DNA of 64,000 nucleotides from Bacteroidetes bacterium RIFCSPLOWO2_12_FULL_35_15 (GCA_001769385.1 MEPB01000097.1:61046-125045); one strand, 5' to 3'. Positions 6,777 to 16,599 are shown, numbered from the stretch's first letter. Numbers and translations are program-made. The notes: generated from the sequence alone by a model not told the origin.

Positions 6777-7848
6777 TTATTGGGAAACCAATTCTTTCAT
6801 TTTTATTTGGTCATAAATTTTTTCGGTTTCAGTATCCATATATTTTTGTGATAATTCCACATATCTGAAAAATTCTTTGCTTCCTGCGGCATGCTGAAAT
6901 CTTACGAACCAGATTTTCGGGCATATGTAAACAAAGCATGGTGGTAATAGCTGTTCTTCGCATAGTATGGCTAGTGATCAGGTCACAAAAACGATATTCC
7001 TCTTTTGCCTTTTCATTTTTGTGTACGATGTGAGTTTGCCCTCTTTTTTGTCTAGTTTTTATCCGTTCATCTGTCCAACTGGTTCGTTCAATCAATGATT
7101 TTATGTTTAAGTTAAACCGGGCATTTGAAATTATTGGGAAAATTGTTTTTCTATTTTTAGGATATTTGTTAATTATCTCCATCGCATAATCAGGCAAAAC
7201 AATGCGGGTAAGGGTATTTGTTTTTTGGGAACTTACTTTCAAATAATGTTTGCCATTTACATTTTCCACATTGCTTTGCGAAAGTTTGAATATATCCGAA
7301 ACCCGTAAAGCTACCGTACAGCCAAAAACAAACATGTCTTTTGTTTTCTTTAAGTGATCTGGCAAGCTTTCTTCAAATTCTTTGTTATAAATCAGAAAGT
7401 TCAGTTGTTCCGGAATAAGTGTAACAATTTCAATTTCTTCGGAGTGGGCGTAAAAATTTTTGTGAAAATTCCCGATACTCATGTCCTTCTCATTGTTCAG
7501 ATAATTAAAAAAAGCACGTAAACGTTTGATGTTACTACCTACATAATTGTCGTAACAGTCCAGGTCATTGTATAAATAGTCGGTAAATTCCCTGTAAAAT
7601 TTTGTCCAATATTTCTTTTCAGCCTTAATTTCACGCTTTTTAAGTGATAGAACGGAATAAATGTGTAATGGGAAGTCTTTTTTTACCGAAAAATCAAACA
7701 AAAGTTTTCGTAAAAAAATATAAGGCTTAATGCTGGAATCACGGAGCCTTTTGTCATTTTTTTGTACACGTTTCCCATTTTTTGTTTCTTTTAGAAAGGT
7801 ATCAAAAAGCTTGAAAAAATCGTGTTCTTTTTTTTTTATTAACACCAC
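6777..7848 (-). pseudogene. Tyrosine recombinase (site-specific integrase) with a late frameshift
   Basis: Phage-integrase-family protein. The open part (6829-7848, 339 aa) has an N-terminal core-binding region and catalytic R182 (ALRVSDI) and H294/R297 (SHTMRR). After KIS the frame changes near 6893-6895: continuing in another frame gives HAAGSKEFFRYVELSQKYMD, containing the third-box His and the nucleophilic Tyr, ending at a stop at 6777-6779. The expected KISGHAAGS suggests loss of two G bases. As sequenced, the protein lacks its catalytic Tyr and should be inactive unless this is a sequencing error. Confidence 0.75.
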
Positions 7849-7892
7849 AGGTATTTATTGAAATAATATCCCATAAAAATACTTTATTTTAC

Positions 7893-7900
7893 TACATTTA
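7893..7900 (+). promoter_or_regulatory. Near-consensus -7 box upstream of the secretion operon
   Basis: TACATTTA differs from TAnnTTTG by one base and lies 21 nt before the prepilin ATG, in the only intergenic space ahead of the eight-gene operon. Weak evidence. Confidence 0.3.
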
Positions 7901-7921
7901 TGTCCCTTAAATATAATAAAA

Positions 7922-8335
7922 ATGCTGAAAACAAATTGGAAGACAAAATTAAAGGCTTTTACATTAATGGAATTATTAATTGTTCTAATTATTATTGGAA
8001 TATTAGTTCTATTGGCACTGCCTAATTTAATGCCCCTTATTTCAAAAGCAAAAAGCACAGAAGCCCAGCTACAATTAGAACACGTGTTTACGTTGGAGAA
8101 AAGTTATTTTTATATGCACTCCAAATACAGTACAGATTTCAAAGACATAAGCTTTGAACATTCAAAATTAACTACTCAAGGAGGTAATGCGAATTATCAA
8201 ATTGAAATTGTATCTGCCAGCAATAATGCATTTAAAGCACATGCCACCGCTATTGTGGATTTTGATGGCGATGGGGTTTTTAATGTTTGGGAAGTGGATC
8301 AGGATAAAAATATTAAAGAGGTAACACCTGACTAA
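7922..8335 (+). CDS. Type IV prepilin / type II secretion pseudopilin
   Basis: Major (pseudo)pilin candidate, 137 aa. The prepilin signal is KAFTLMELLIVLIIIGILVL at residues 11-30, with Glu at mature position 5 and cleavage after A12 rather than the usual Gly. The long hydrophobic helix would hold the subunit in the inner membrane until assembly. The C-terminal part contains DFDGDGVFNVWEVDQDK, an acidic loop like the calcium-binding loops of GspG-type pseudopilins. First gene of the operon; its stop overlaps the peptidase ATG by one base. Confidence 0.85.
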   Translation: MLKTNWKTKLKAFTLMELLIVLIIIGILVLLALPNLMPLISKAKSTEAQLQLEHVFTLEKSYFYMHSKYSTDFKDISFEHSKLTTQGGNANYQIEIVSASNNAFKAHATAIVDFDGDGVFNVWEVDQDKNIKEVTPD

Positions 8336-8865
8336 TGCTATTGATTGTTGATCTTTTATTACTGGGTTGTTTAGGAATTGTTGTATTTCAGGATTTTAAA
8401 CATCGGCAGATTTCCTGGTTGCTGATACCAACAATATTTGTTGCTTTTGTTGGAAAGGCATTGTTAGTAATAGGTGTAAATAGTTCTTTGATTATAAATA
8501 CAATTTGGAATTCAACATTTATCCTGATTCAAATAGTGTTGCTTACAGTTTACATGAGTATAAAAAACAAAAAGTTAGTAAACATTGTCAATACGTATCT
8601 TGGAATTGGTGATGTATTGTTTTTTATTGTTCTCTGTGCCGCTTTTTCACCGGTGAACTATATTGTTTTTTATTTGGCAAGCACCCTTTTAACATTAATC
8701 GGTTTTTTGTTTTACAACATCATTTCAAAAAAAGCAACACGCGAAATTCCTTTGGCAGGAGCAATGGCTGGAGGATTACTGATTTTAATTATTGTAAATA
8801 GAATAAAACCACAGCTTAATTTTTATAATGATGATTTTTTGCTAAACATCATTAGTACACTATGA
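8335..8865 (+). CDS. Prepilin peptidase (A24 family), peptidase domain only
   Basis: Membrane aspartic protease that removes the prepilin leader. The two catalytic aspartates are seen: D20 in FQDFKHRQI and D93 in GIGDVLFF (GxGD). Five to six hydrophobic segments fill its 176 aa. The N-terminal methyltransferase domain of classical GspO/PilD is missing, giving a short version, so N-methylation of the pilin may not occur or is done elsewhere. Coupled at both ends: 1-nt overlap with the pilin and 4-nt overlap with the ATPase. Confidence 0.8.
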   Translation: MLLIVDLLLLGCLGIVVFQDFKHRQISWLLIPTIFVAFVGKALLVIGVNSSLIINTIWNSTFILIQIVLLTVYMSIKNKKLVNIVNTYLGIGDVLFFIVLCAAFSPVNYIVFYLASTLLTLIGFLFYNIISKKATREIPLAGAMAGGLLILIIVNRIKPQLNFYNDDFLLNIISTL

Positions 8866-10304
8866 ACGAAACAGATCACATATCATTAAGCATTGATTTG
8901 CAACATGCCATAACTCCACAACAGGCATGGCACTACACCATTATTCCCAAGCACGTTGATGGGGATAAACAAATGACATTGTATGTGAGTGAAGAAAAAT
9001 TTCATACGCAATTGTCGGATGAGTTGGAAATGCTTTTCGGAAAAACTATTCTGCTCGAAAAAGCTTCTTCAGAAGTTATTCAAAAGACACTAGGGAAATA
9101 TTATCGGAATACGAATGTCCATGCTACCATAAAGCAAGTTAGTTCGGGCAATGTGAAGGCAGATGATTTTTTGCCAATGTTAATTTCAGAAGCAAAGAGT
9201 TTAGGTAGTAGTGATATTCACATTGAAGCGTATGAAGAAAAATGTCGTGTGCGTATTCGTATTGATGGATTATTGATAGAGCGTTATACAATCAGTAAAT
9301 TAGAATACCCTTCGCTGATCAATAAAATAAAAATAAAAGCCAATTTAGATATTTCAGAAAAACGCTTGCCACAAGATGGTCGTATTTTCTTTAATGACGA
9401 TGGACATAAGTTTGATATTCGTGTTTCGGTTTTACCAACATTGCATGGTGAAAAAATTGTATTACGTTTGTTAAGCAATGATGCAGCCGACATTGAAATT
9501 GAACGATTAGGTTTTAATGCAAGGGAACTGGAAGATTACTTGGAAGGAATAAAAAAACCACATGGAATTATTCTTATCAGCGGACCAACCGGTTCGGGTA
9601 AAACAACAACACTTTATGCCACATTAAAAATTCTTAATAAAGAAAAATCGAATATCATTACCATTGAAGATCCGATTGAATATACTTTGGAAGGAATAAA
9701 CCAAGTTCAATTAAAAGAATCAATCGGTTTAACATTTGCCGGAGCTTTGCGTTCTTTTTTACGTCAGGATCCGGATGTAATTATGCTCGGAGAGATACGT
9801 GATGGCGAAACAGCACAGATGGCTATTCGTGCCGCATTAACAGGACATTTGGTGCTATCTACCATACATACCAACTCGGCCTGGGGAACAATTTCCCGTT
9901 TGGCAGATATGGGTGTTCCTCCCTTTTTATTGGCCAGTACATTGAATACAACAGTTGCTCAACGCTTGCTACGGTTATTGTGTACAGAATGTAAAGAAGA
10001 AAAAGAATTTGATGTAAAATACTTCCCAAAAACATTTAAAGCGCCACGAATCATTCAAAAATATTATGTTCCCAAAGGATGCGAACATTGCCATTACACG
10101 GGTTATAAAGGTCGTAAAGCAATTTACGAAGTGATACCCATTGATTTTGAATTAGCCGACCATATAAAAAATAATATTTTTACGGTAGAGGCTTTGCTGA
10201 AAGAACGAAATATTAAAACACTAAGAGAAAACGCATTTGAATTATTCGAAAAAGGAGTAACCTCTATTGATGAGATTTATCCAATATTGTTAAACAGTTA
10301 TTAA
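8862..10304 (+). CDS. gspE: GspE/PilB-family secretion/assembly ATPase
   Basis: Cytoplasmic hexameric ATPase powering pseudopilus assembly. Walker A GPTGSGKT at residues 241-248, Walker B region DPDVIMLGEIRD at 303-314, Asp/His boxes in between and after (IEDPIEY, TGHLVLSTIHT). A tetracysteine zinc site is complete: C374/C377 (CTEC) and C407/C410 (CEHC). The N-terminal region is shorter than in PilB, leaving an N2-like domain. At 480 aa it is close to the GspE length. It distinguishes an assembly ATPase from a PilT retraction ATPase because of the zinc motif and the N-terminal domain. Confidence 0.92.
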   Translation: MNETDHISLSIDLQHAITPQQAWHYTIIPKHVDGDKQMTLYVSEEKFHTQLSDELEMLFGKTILLEKASSEVIQKTLGKYYRNTNVHATIKQVSSGNVKADDFLPMLISEAKSLGSSDIHIEAYEEKCRVRIRIDGLLIERYTISKLEYPSLINKIKIKANLDISEKRLPQDGRIFFNDDGHKFDIRVSVLPTLHGEKIVLRLLSNDAADIEIERLGFNARELEDYLEGIKKPHGIILISGPTGSGKTTTLYATLKILNKEKSNIITIEDPIEYTLEGINQVQLKESIGLTFAGALRSFLRQDPDVIMLGEIRDGETAQMAIRAALTGHLVLSTIHTNSAWGTISRLADMGVPPFLLASTLNTTVAQRLLRLLCTECKEEKEFDVKYFPKTFKAPRIIQKYYVPKGCEHCHYTGYKGRKAIYEVIPIDFELADHIKNNIFTVEALLKERNIKTLRENAFELFEKGVTSIDEIYPILLNSY

Positions 10305-10313
10305 CTAATTTTT

Positions 10314-12221
10314 ATGAGATTAAAACAATTAATTTTTATACTATTTATTTTGTTTGCAACGCTTGTAAAAGGGCAGCAAAATAGGTTTGATGTAATAGAA
10401 ACCAAATTAAGGGATCTTTCCAAAGACACTCCGGGACTTAATGAAAAGGTGGAGCTTTCTGTAAATGGTATTACCATTCAGGATTTTATCAGAGGTCTTG
10501 CCACTACAAATAATTTGAACGTTAGTGTTGATGCCGGCTTAACTGTTAAAATATATAACAACTTCACCAATGTAACAGTAGCAGATGTAATAATGTTTCT
10601 CGCAAAAAAATATGATTTAGACATAAGTTTCATTGGTAACATCATGTCATTTACCCTTTACTCAACACCGCCTGCTATTATACCACCGGTAAAATATACA
10701 CCCAAAACATTAAAAATTACATACGATAAAACAACCAATCTTTTAAGCCTTGATTTATCGAAAGATAGTTTAGCATTGGTTGTAAAAGAACTTACAAAAG
10801 TATCTGGCAAAAATGTGGTATTTTCCTCTGATTTAGCTGGCAAAATTGTAAGTGGATATATTCAGAACATGCAGTTTGGTTCCGCCCTGGACAAATTTGC
10901 ATTTGCCAATGATTTAAAAGTAACTGCGACCAAAGATGATTTTTATCTGATTGAAAAAATGGATGCAACTGCTAATCCGAAAAACAATGGAAAATCCGGG
11001 AATGCTTCTTCAGCCAGCAGTTCAACTGAACCAAGTTTTAATTTAAAATCAGATGGCAATAAATTAATATCTGTTAATGCGATTAATACACCTATTGCTG
11101 AAATTTTATCATCGGTTTCAAAAGAATTTAAAAATAATTATTTCCTGTTTACAGAACCGAAAGGCAATACCAATTTGAGTATAGAAAATGCTACGTATGA
11201 TGATTTTTTAAATCGCTTGTTTAATGGTACTGATTACACATTTAAAAAGGATAGCAATATATATATGATTGGGGACAGGAGCATGGAAGGCCTACGTTCC
11301 ACTCAAGTAATTCCTTTACAGTTCCGAACAGTGGAGAAAGTTGTTGATTTTATCCCTGCAAAATTAAAAGAGGGTGTGGATGTAAAAACATTTTCAGATC
11401 AGAATAGTTTGATTGTTTGCGGTTCTCAACCTAGAATAGAAGAGTTGGAAAAATTTTTAAGGCAAATAGACAGGGTTGTTCCGGTTATTTCTATTGAAGT
11501 AATAATTATGGATGTAAATAATTCTCATGCCGTTGAAACAGGTATAAAAGCTGGTTTAGGAACAGCTCCAGTCACAACTGGAGGTGCTGTTTTTCCTGAA
11601 TTAAATTTAAATCTAGGTGCCGGAGCTATCAATTCGGTAATTGATGGAATCAATGGGTTTGGCGTTGTAAACTTAGGAAAGGTAACACCCAATTTTTATG
11701 TTAGTTTAAAATTGATGGAACAGAATGGGGATGTGAAAATAAACTCAACGCCCTTATTAGCTACGTTAAATGGAAACGAAGCCAAGATGAGCATAGGTGA
11801 AACACGGTATTATGCGGAAACCAATACCAATACTATCAGCACTCAAAGTACCACTACAGTTCAGTCAACGATATATAAACCTTTGAATGCTGAGTTTTCA
11901 ATGACCATTAATCCGATTGTATCTGGCGATGAACAAATCACATTGACAATCACTGTAAAGCAATCTTCTTTTACCAGTCAGTCCAATGGTATTGGCAGCC
12001 CATATAATACATCAACCAGGGATTTTCAATCTTTGATTCGTGTAAAAAATCAGGAAATGATCATGCTTGGCGGATTGGATAATGATAATAAAAGTGAGAC
12101 ATCATCGGGTGTTCCTGTATTATCACGCATCCCGATAATCAAATGGTTTTTTAGCAGTCGTTTAAAATCAAAATCGAAAAGTAAACTCACCATATTTATT
12201 AAGCCAACAGTAATTTACTAA
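10314..12221 (+). CDS. gspD: GspD/PilQ-family outer-membrane secretin
   Basis: Forms the outer-membrane gated channel. Signal peptide at residues 1-21 (...LVKGQQN). N0/N1-like domains follow (VSLSVNGITIQDFIRGLA-type pattern around 45-100), then a Ser-rich linker near residues 223-242. The secretin core covers roughly 380-635 and ends with the conserved VPVLSRIPIIKWFF and LTIFIKPTVI. Length 635 aa matches GspD. It has no S-domain, so a pilotin may not be needed. One base separates it from the GspL-like gene. Confidence 0.9.
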   Translation: MRLKQLIFILFILFATLVKGQQNRFDVIETKLRDLSKDTPGLNEKVELSVNGITIQDFIRGLATTNNLNVSVDAGLTVKIYNNFTNVTVADVIMFLAKKYDLDISFIGNIMSFTLYSTPPAIIPPVKYTPKTLKITYDKTTNLLSLDLSKDSLALVVKELTKVSGKNVVFSSDLAGKIVSGYIQNMQFGSALDKFAFANDLKVTATKDDFYLIEKMDATANPKNNGKSGNASSASSSTEPSFNLKSDGNKLISVNAINTPIAEILSSVSKEFKNNYFLFTEPKGNTNLSIENATYDDFLNRLFNGTDYTFKKDSNIYMIGDRSMEGLRSTQVIPLQFRTVEKVVDFIPAKLKEGVDVKTFSDQNSLIVCGSQPRIEELEKFLRQIDRVVPVISIEVIIMDVNNSHAVETGIKAGLGTAPVTTGGAVFPELNLNLGAGAINSVIDGINGFGVVNLGKVTPNFYVSLKLMEQNGDVKINSTPLLATLNGNEAKMSIGETRYYAETNTNTISTQSTTTVQSTIYKPLNAEFSMTINPIVSGDEQITLTITVKQSSFTSQSNGIGSPYNTSTRDFQSLIRVKNQEMIMLGGLDNDNKSETSSGVPVLSRIPIIKWFFSSRLKSKSKSKLTIFIKPTVIY

Positions 12222-12222
12222 A

Positions 12223-13470
12223 ATGCTGAAAAAATTTGGTCTTGAAAATATCAACAGAAGCAAATCAGTAATAGGTATAGAAATACTACTATTACCAGAT
12301 GCTTCCTATGAAATAAATCTGGTTGTTCTCAAAAAAGAGAAAACTAACATCATTACCGAAAAACAAAAAGAAGGAATAAAAGATTTTGATGAATTAGCAA
12401 CTCATATTGATCCTAAACTCCCACTAGTTGTTTTATTAAATGGTAAAGGAATTATCCATAAAAAAGTAACGTTTGTGGAGAATGATACAGCTGCAACACT
12501 TCTCAATAAAGTGTTGCCAAATGCTAAGCTAACCGAGTTTTCTATACAGCAAACACCAATAAATTCAACACAGGTGTTTGTTTCTGTTATTCGCACAAAT
12601 GTTTTAAATGATATTATTGAAGAACTTTCGAAAAGAAAACTAACAGCTATTTCAGGTTTTTTTCTAGGTCCTTTTGTGATCACTGATTTATTGCCATTGA
12701 TGGATAACAAAATGATTGTTAAGGATCATTTTCAGGTTGGAAATTTTCTATTGCAAATTCAAGAACAACAAATCACAGAAATAACAAATACTTCTGAAGA
12801 TAAATCAGGTGATTCAATTTTAATTGGAGATGATCGAATTCCTCTAAAATTAGTTTTTCCTTTTGCTGCCGCCTTGTCTTATTTTATTTTGAATAATGAA
12901 AGTCAGGGAATTGTTGATTCAATTGGTATTGATAATTTAAAACAAGAATTTAAACAAAAGAAGAAATTTGAATTTCGTGGATGGGCACTTTTAATTGCAA
13001 CACTATTAGTGCTGTTGGTAAACTATTTCGTATTTGATAACTACTGGAGTAAAAGCAATAAAATAACAGCGGAATTGGCAATCAACCAATCGGCAATCGA
13101 ACGGTACGATACCTTAAAAAAAGAATTTGCTCAGAAAAAAGAATTTCTGGAACAAAACGGATTGCTTGAAAATTCCCGCACTTCATTCTATATTGATAGA
13201 CTGGCAGCGACACTTCCTTCGGCAATACAATGGACAGAAGTAAATGTGCATCCCCTGAAGAAAAAGCAAACAAATGAAGAAGAGCAGGAATTGTTTTTTG
13301 AGAAAAAAAGTATCATGATTACAGGTAATTGTCAGCGCAGTACTGTTTTAAATGATTGGATGAAAGAAATAAAAAAAGCAAACTGGATAAGTAATGTCAA
13401 CCTTTTGAATTATTCACAGGATAATGCAAATGACGATGGCGAATTTTTATTAGAAATAAAACTCAAGTAA
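12223..13470 (+). CDS. GspL/PilM-PilN-like inner-membrane platform protein
   Basis: 415 aa with a cytoplasmic actin-like-sized N-terminal domain (1-250), one transmembrane helix (about 254-273, GWALLIATLLVLLVNYFVF), a coiled coil and a periplasmic domain ending in a ferredoxin-like pattern (IMITGNCQRSTVLNDWM). This is the GspL plan, equal to PilM fused to PilN, which couples the ATPase to the pseudopilus. Sequence identity is weak, so the call rests on architecture and on its place between gspD and a GspM-like gene. Confidence 0.65.
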   Translation: MLKKFGLENINRSKSVIGIEILLLPDASYEINLVVLKKEKTNIITEKQKEGIKDFDELATHIDPKLPLVVLLNGKGIIHKKVTFVENDTAATLLNKVLPNAKLTEFSIQQTPINSTQVFVSVIRTNVLNDIIEELSKRKLTAISGFFLGPFVITDLLPLMDNKMIVKDHFQVGNFLLQIQEQQITEITNTSEDKSGDSILIGDDRIPLKLVFPFAAALSYFILNNESQGIVDSIGIDNLKQEFKQKKKFEFRGWALLIATLLVLLVNYFVFDNYWSKSNKITAELAINQSAIERYDTLKKEFAQKKEFLEQNGLLENSRTSFYIDRLAATLPSAIQWTEVNVHPLKKKQTNEEEQELFFEKKSIMITGNCQRSTVLNDWMKEIKKANWISNVNLLNYSQDNANDDGEFLLEIKLK

Positions 13471-13473
13471 ATT

Positions 13474-14010
13474 TTGTTTAAGAATTTAACATACAAGAAA
13501 AAAAATCAACTGTTACTAGTTGTAATACTTCTTGTGCTATTAATGGTTTATTCATTAGCAATAAAGAAAACAATTAATATTCATAACACGTATTCAGAGG
13601 CAGAGAAAAAAATAGCATTGGCTGCAAGTGCCCCAATGCTTGCTGCACAATTAGAAAAAGAACTATTGCAAATTGATATAAAATTAGGAAACGGAAACAC
13701 AAAAAAGCAAAATACTTCAGATGCTTTGCTGGAGCTTACTACTAATTATTGTCAGAATAATCATGCGGTGCTGAGGGAGTTTCCTAAAACTACTGTGACA
13801 GAAGCGGGAGACATGACCATTGAAACAAATCAATTTGTTGTAGAAGGCAATTTTTCCACCCTGATTAACTTAGTTTATATTTTAGAACAAAAAAACAAAT
13901 TAGGCAAAGTGGCGTCAGTAAAATATCAATTGAAAAAAGATTTTAAAACAAAGGAAATGGTACTTACTGCTACCATTTATTTACAAAATGTTAAAAAGAA
14001 AACAACATGA
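13474..14010 (+). CDS. GspM/PilO-like inner-membrane protein
   Basis: 178 aa with a single N-terminal transmembrane helix (about 13-30), a coiled coil (EAEKKIALAASAP...) and a periplasmic alpha/beta domain (VVEGNFSTLINLVYILEQ) matching the PilO/GspM plan. The start is TTG, 3 nt after the GspL-like stop. It probably dimerises with the GspL-like protein in the assembly platform. Assigned by size, topology and position rather than by motif. Confidence 0.6.
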   Translation: MFKNLTYKKKNQLLLVVILLVLLMVYSLAIKKTINIHNTYSEAEKKIALAASAPMLAAQLEKELLQIDIKLGNGNTKKQNTSDALLELTTNYCQNNHAVLREFPKTTVTEAGDMTIETNQFVVEGNFSTLINLVYILEQKNKLGKVASVKYQLKKDFKTKEMVLTATIYLQNVKKKTT

Positions 14011-14978
14011 AAAATAAATTATTAATAGCAATAATTGTAGGTGTAGTATCAACTCTTATTTATTCTTGTCAGGATTTTATAGCAGTTAATTTAGCGAAGA
14101 AATCTATTACTATTTTGGCCCCTGCCAATAATACTCTTTCGTCAAGCTATTCCCAGCTTTTCAAATGGGAGGATTTAAAAGGTGCGGATAGCTATCAGTT
14201 GCAGTTGGTAAAACCAAACTTTTCGTCTATTACCCAATTTATTTTGGATACTACCATTCATGCCACCCAGTTTGCATATACATTACAACCGGGAATTTAT
14301 CAATGGCGGGTGAGAGCAAAAAACAATTCCAGTGAAACTGATTATGTTACTTATAATCTTACAGTTGATACAACTTTAAATTTAGCTTCGCAAAAAGTAG
14401 TATTGTCAAGTCCGATTGATAATTATTATTCAAATTTAATGGCAAATACATTTACCTGGCAAACGATGCCGAATGCAAATTCTTATGTTTTTCAGGTTTT
14501 GTCGGGAGGCTCTGCGGTATATACCCAATCAATTACAACAACCACGGTTAATTATACCTTCACAACAGAAGGAGCCTATCAATGGAGAGTATTTGCTCAA
14601 AACAATTTTTCCAATTCTGCTTATGATACACGTACAATTAATATAGATAATACAGCTCCTGGTATTCCGGTTCTTGTATCTCCAATACCGAGTACATTAG
14701 ATACGATAAACGCCAATCCTGTTCCTTTAAAATGGAATTGTGTTGCAGGAACAGGTTTCTCAGCCACCGATTCAACTCATTTATTGATTTCTACTGATTC
14801 AACTTTTGCCGTTGTTACTTCAAAAGATACAACCATTGCAAATACTACAAGCCCTACAGTTTATAATTTTCATTCTGCAATAGTGGGCACTTATTATTTC
14901 TGGAAGGTTCAAGCAATAGATAAATCAGGTAATAAAAGTGCATATTTTACAAGACGTAGATTTAAGCGCAATCCATAA
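14007..14978 (+). CDS. Lipoprotein with fibronectin type III-like repeats
   Basis: Lipoprotein signal ending ...LIYSC (C21). The rest has three Fn3/Ig-like modules, recognisable by the repeated phrase YQWRVRAKNNSS / YQWRVFAQNNFS / YFWKVQAIDKSG at the end of each beta sandwich. Overlaps the GspM-like gene by 4 nt, so it is part of the secretion operon. Such a protein could be an outer-membrane accessory that holds substrate or stabilises the secretin; no homologue in classical T2SS is known to me. Confidence 0.65.
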   Translation: MKNKLLIAIIVGVVSTLIYSCQDFIAVNLAKKSITILAPANNTLSSSYSQLFKWEDLKGADSYQLQLVKPNFSSITQFILDTTIHATQFAYTLQPGIYQWRVRAKNNSSETDYVTYNLTVDTTLNLASQKVVLSSPIDNYYSNLMANTFTWQTMPNANSYVFQVLSGGSAVYTQSITTTTVNYTFTTEGAYQWRVFAQNNFSNSAYDTRTINIDNTAPGIPVLVSPIPSTLDTINANPVPLKWNCVAGTGFSATDSTHLLISTDSTFAVVTSKDTTIANTTSPTVYNFHSAIVGTYYFWKVQAIDKSGNKSAYFTRRRFKRNP

Positions 14979-14980
14979 GA

Positions 14981-15460
14981 ATGAAGAATAAAAAATTATT
15001 ATATATTTTAATACCTCTTACTTTATTGGTTTGGGGAATAATTGTGTACCGGATTATTGCTACTACTAATTCCGGAAATGAAAATCAAATTCAAAGTATG
15101 CAGCAAATTGAAAATGCGACTATTGAAAATATGAATGATACTTTTTTAATCAATCCAAACTATCGTGATCCGTTTTTAGGAAAGATGATTAAGAATGTAA
15201 CAACTTCAGCAACAACTTCTTTACAAAAAACAATAACTACAGTTAAGAATACTCCAATTTTAAGTTCGTGGCCAACGATTGTTTATTTAGGAATAATTAA
15301 AAATCAAAAATCAAACAAGCAACTAACTCTCGTGCAGATCAATGGTCAAAGTTATAGCATGAAAATTGGAGAAACAGTTAACTCAGTAGAATTATGCAAA
15401 GTATTTAAAGATTCTATTGAAGTGAAATTCGGGAAAGAGAAAAAGTTTTGCAGGAAATAA
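14981..15460 (+). CDS. GspC/PilP-like periplasmic connector
   Basis: 159 aa with an N-terminal anchor (about 6-26) and the phrase YRDPFLGK (residues 61-68), the DPF motif of PilP/GspC homology-region proteins. A small beta domain follows (about 95-155: WPTIVYLGIIKN, QINGQSYSMKIGETV), like the HR domain that contacts the secretin N0 domain. This links inner platform and outer channel. Begins 2 nt after the Fn3 lipoprotein; last gene of the tight cluster. Confidence 0.65.
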   Translation: MKNKKLLYILIPLTLLVWGIIVYRIIATTNSGNENQIQSMQQIENATIENMNDTFLINPNYRDPFLGKMIKNVTTSATTSLQKTITTVKNTPILSSWPTIVYLGIIKNQKSNKQLTLVQINGQSYSMKIGETVNSVELCKVFKDSIEVKFGKEKKFCRK

Positions 15461-15493
15461 ATATTGATTACAGAATTATAAAACGAATACAAA

Positions 15494-16162
15494 ATGAGAA
15501 ACAAGATTGCACTTTTAGTCTTGCTTTTATTAAGCAATTTCATGTTTGCCCAATTAGAGAATATTCCTTTGGTTACTGTATTTGGTGAGGCAGCAGTTAA
15601 AGTAAAACCTGATTATGTAATTATAGGAATAAAAGTAAAGAAAGAGATCAGATTAAACTCTGCAACTAATAAAACCGTTTTTGAGATCTTTAATACCGAA
15701 GACACAAAAGTCAGATTGTTTGGTTTTGATGACAAGAATGTTTCAGAAAGTTTGATTCAGGTTGATAGCAGTGTATATGTTAAAGAAATTTTTATTACAA
15801 TAAATGACTTAACTAATTTAGATAAGTATTTATTGGAGCTGTATAAACTTGGATTTAAAAACTATATCTATTTGGATTATCGGGTTAAAAATTATGATGA
15901 TTATAAAAACCAAGCAAGAAAAGAAGCAATAAGCTCTGCAAAAGCAAAAGCCACTTCACTGGCAACTGAATTAGGTCAGAGTATAGGGAAAGCACATACA
16001 ATAGAAGAGATTAATTCAGAGAACTACAACTGGTATAATATTCATAACAATGCTAATTTAGAAAACATCACCTTCAAATTGGGAGCAGATGGATATGTTA
16101 TTGACCCCGGTTTTCTAATAATTACTTCAAAAATAAAAGTGAGTTTTGATTTGTTGAAATAA
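15494..16162 (+). CDS. SIMPL-domain (DUF541) periplasmic protein
   Basis: Signal peptide (MRNKIALLVLLLLSNFMFAQ) followed by a SIMPL/DUF541 domain: VTVFGEAAVKVKPDYVIIGI at the start, ARKEAISSAKAKATSLATEL and GQSIGKAHTI near residues 138-168, as in BP26/OMP28-like proteins. The family forms oligomeric periplasmic barrels linked with envelope stress, exact role unclear. It lies 33 nt after the secretion operon and may be co-transcribed. Confidence 0.8.
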   Translation: MRNKIALLVLLLLSNFMFAQLENIPLVTVFGEAAVKVKPDYVIIGIKVKKEIRLNSATNKTVFEIFNTEDTKVRLFGFDDKNVSESLIQVDSSVYVKEIFITINDLTNLDKYLLELYKLGFKNYIYLDYRVKNYDDYKNQARKEAISSAKAKATSLATELGQSIGKAHTIEEINSENYNWYNIHNNANLENITFKLGADGYVIDPGFLIITSKIKVSFDLLK

Positions 16163-16194
16163 AGAATTCTATAGAGTCTAAGAAAAAATCAGAT

Positions 16195-16599
16195 ATGCAA
16201 CTTCAACCTGGTACCCAAGACAAGCCGAGGCTCTCTAGGACTTTAAGTTTTATTAATGAACATTGCTATAAATTCGTTTTTTTAATTTCTTCTATATCAT
16301 TAGCCATATCTTTTGGATTTATTGAAAATCTTATTCACTTAGAAAATGCAAAATCTACAGAGACTCTTATTTATTCGTGGTGTTTCTTAGGTATTGCTTT
16401 CTTTTTAAGTCTATTGAACATTTTTATTTCCAGCTTATCTAGAAGATTGGTTATTAAAAACCGCAGAAAAAAAATTGAGAGGGGAATGAAATGGTGGAAT
16501 ATAATTATCCGAAGTTTAAATGTCTTTATGAGCATTTGTTTACTCATTGGGATTTTGTTGCTATTTTATTTTCTTAAGCAAAATATACACTATAAATAA
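16195..16599 (+). CDS. Small membrane protein of unknown function
   Basis: 134 aa with three predicted transmembrane helices (about 27-45, 60-80, 108-130) and a basic cytoplasmic loop (RRLVIKNRRKKIERGMKWW). The gene is 32 nt after the SIMPL gene on the same strand. No family recognised. Confidence 0.55.
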   Translation: MQLQPGTQDKPRLSRTLSFINEHCYKFVFLISSISLAISFGFIENLIHLENAKSTETLIYSWCFLGIAFFLSLLNIFISSLSRRLVIKNRRKKIERGMKWWNIIIRSLNVFMSICLLIGILLLFYFLKQNIHYK

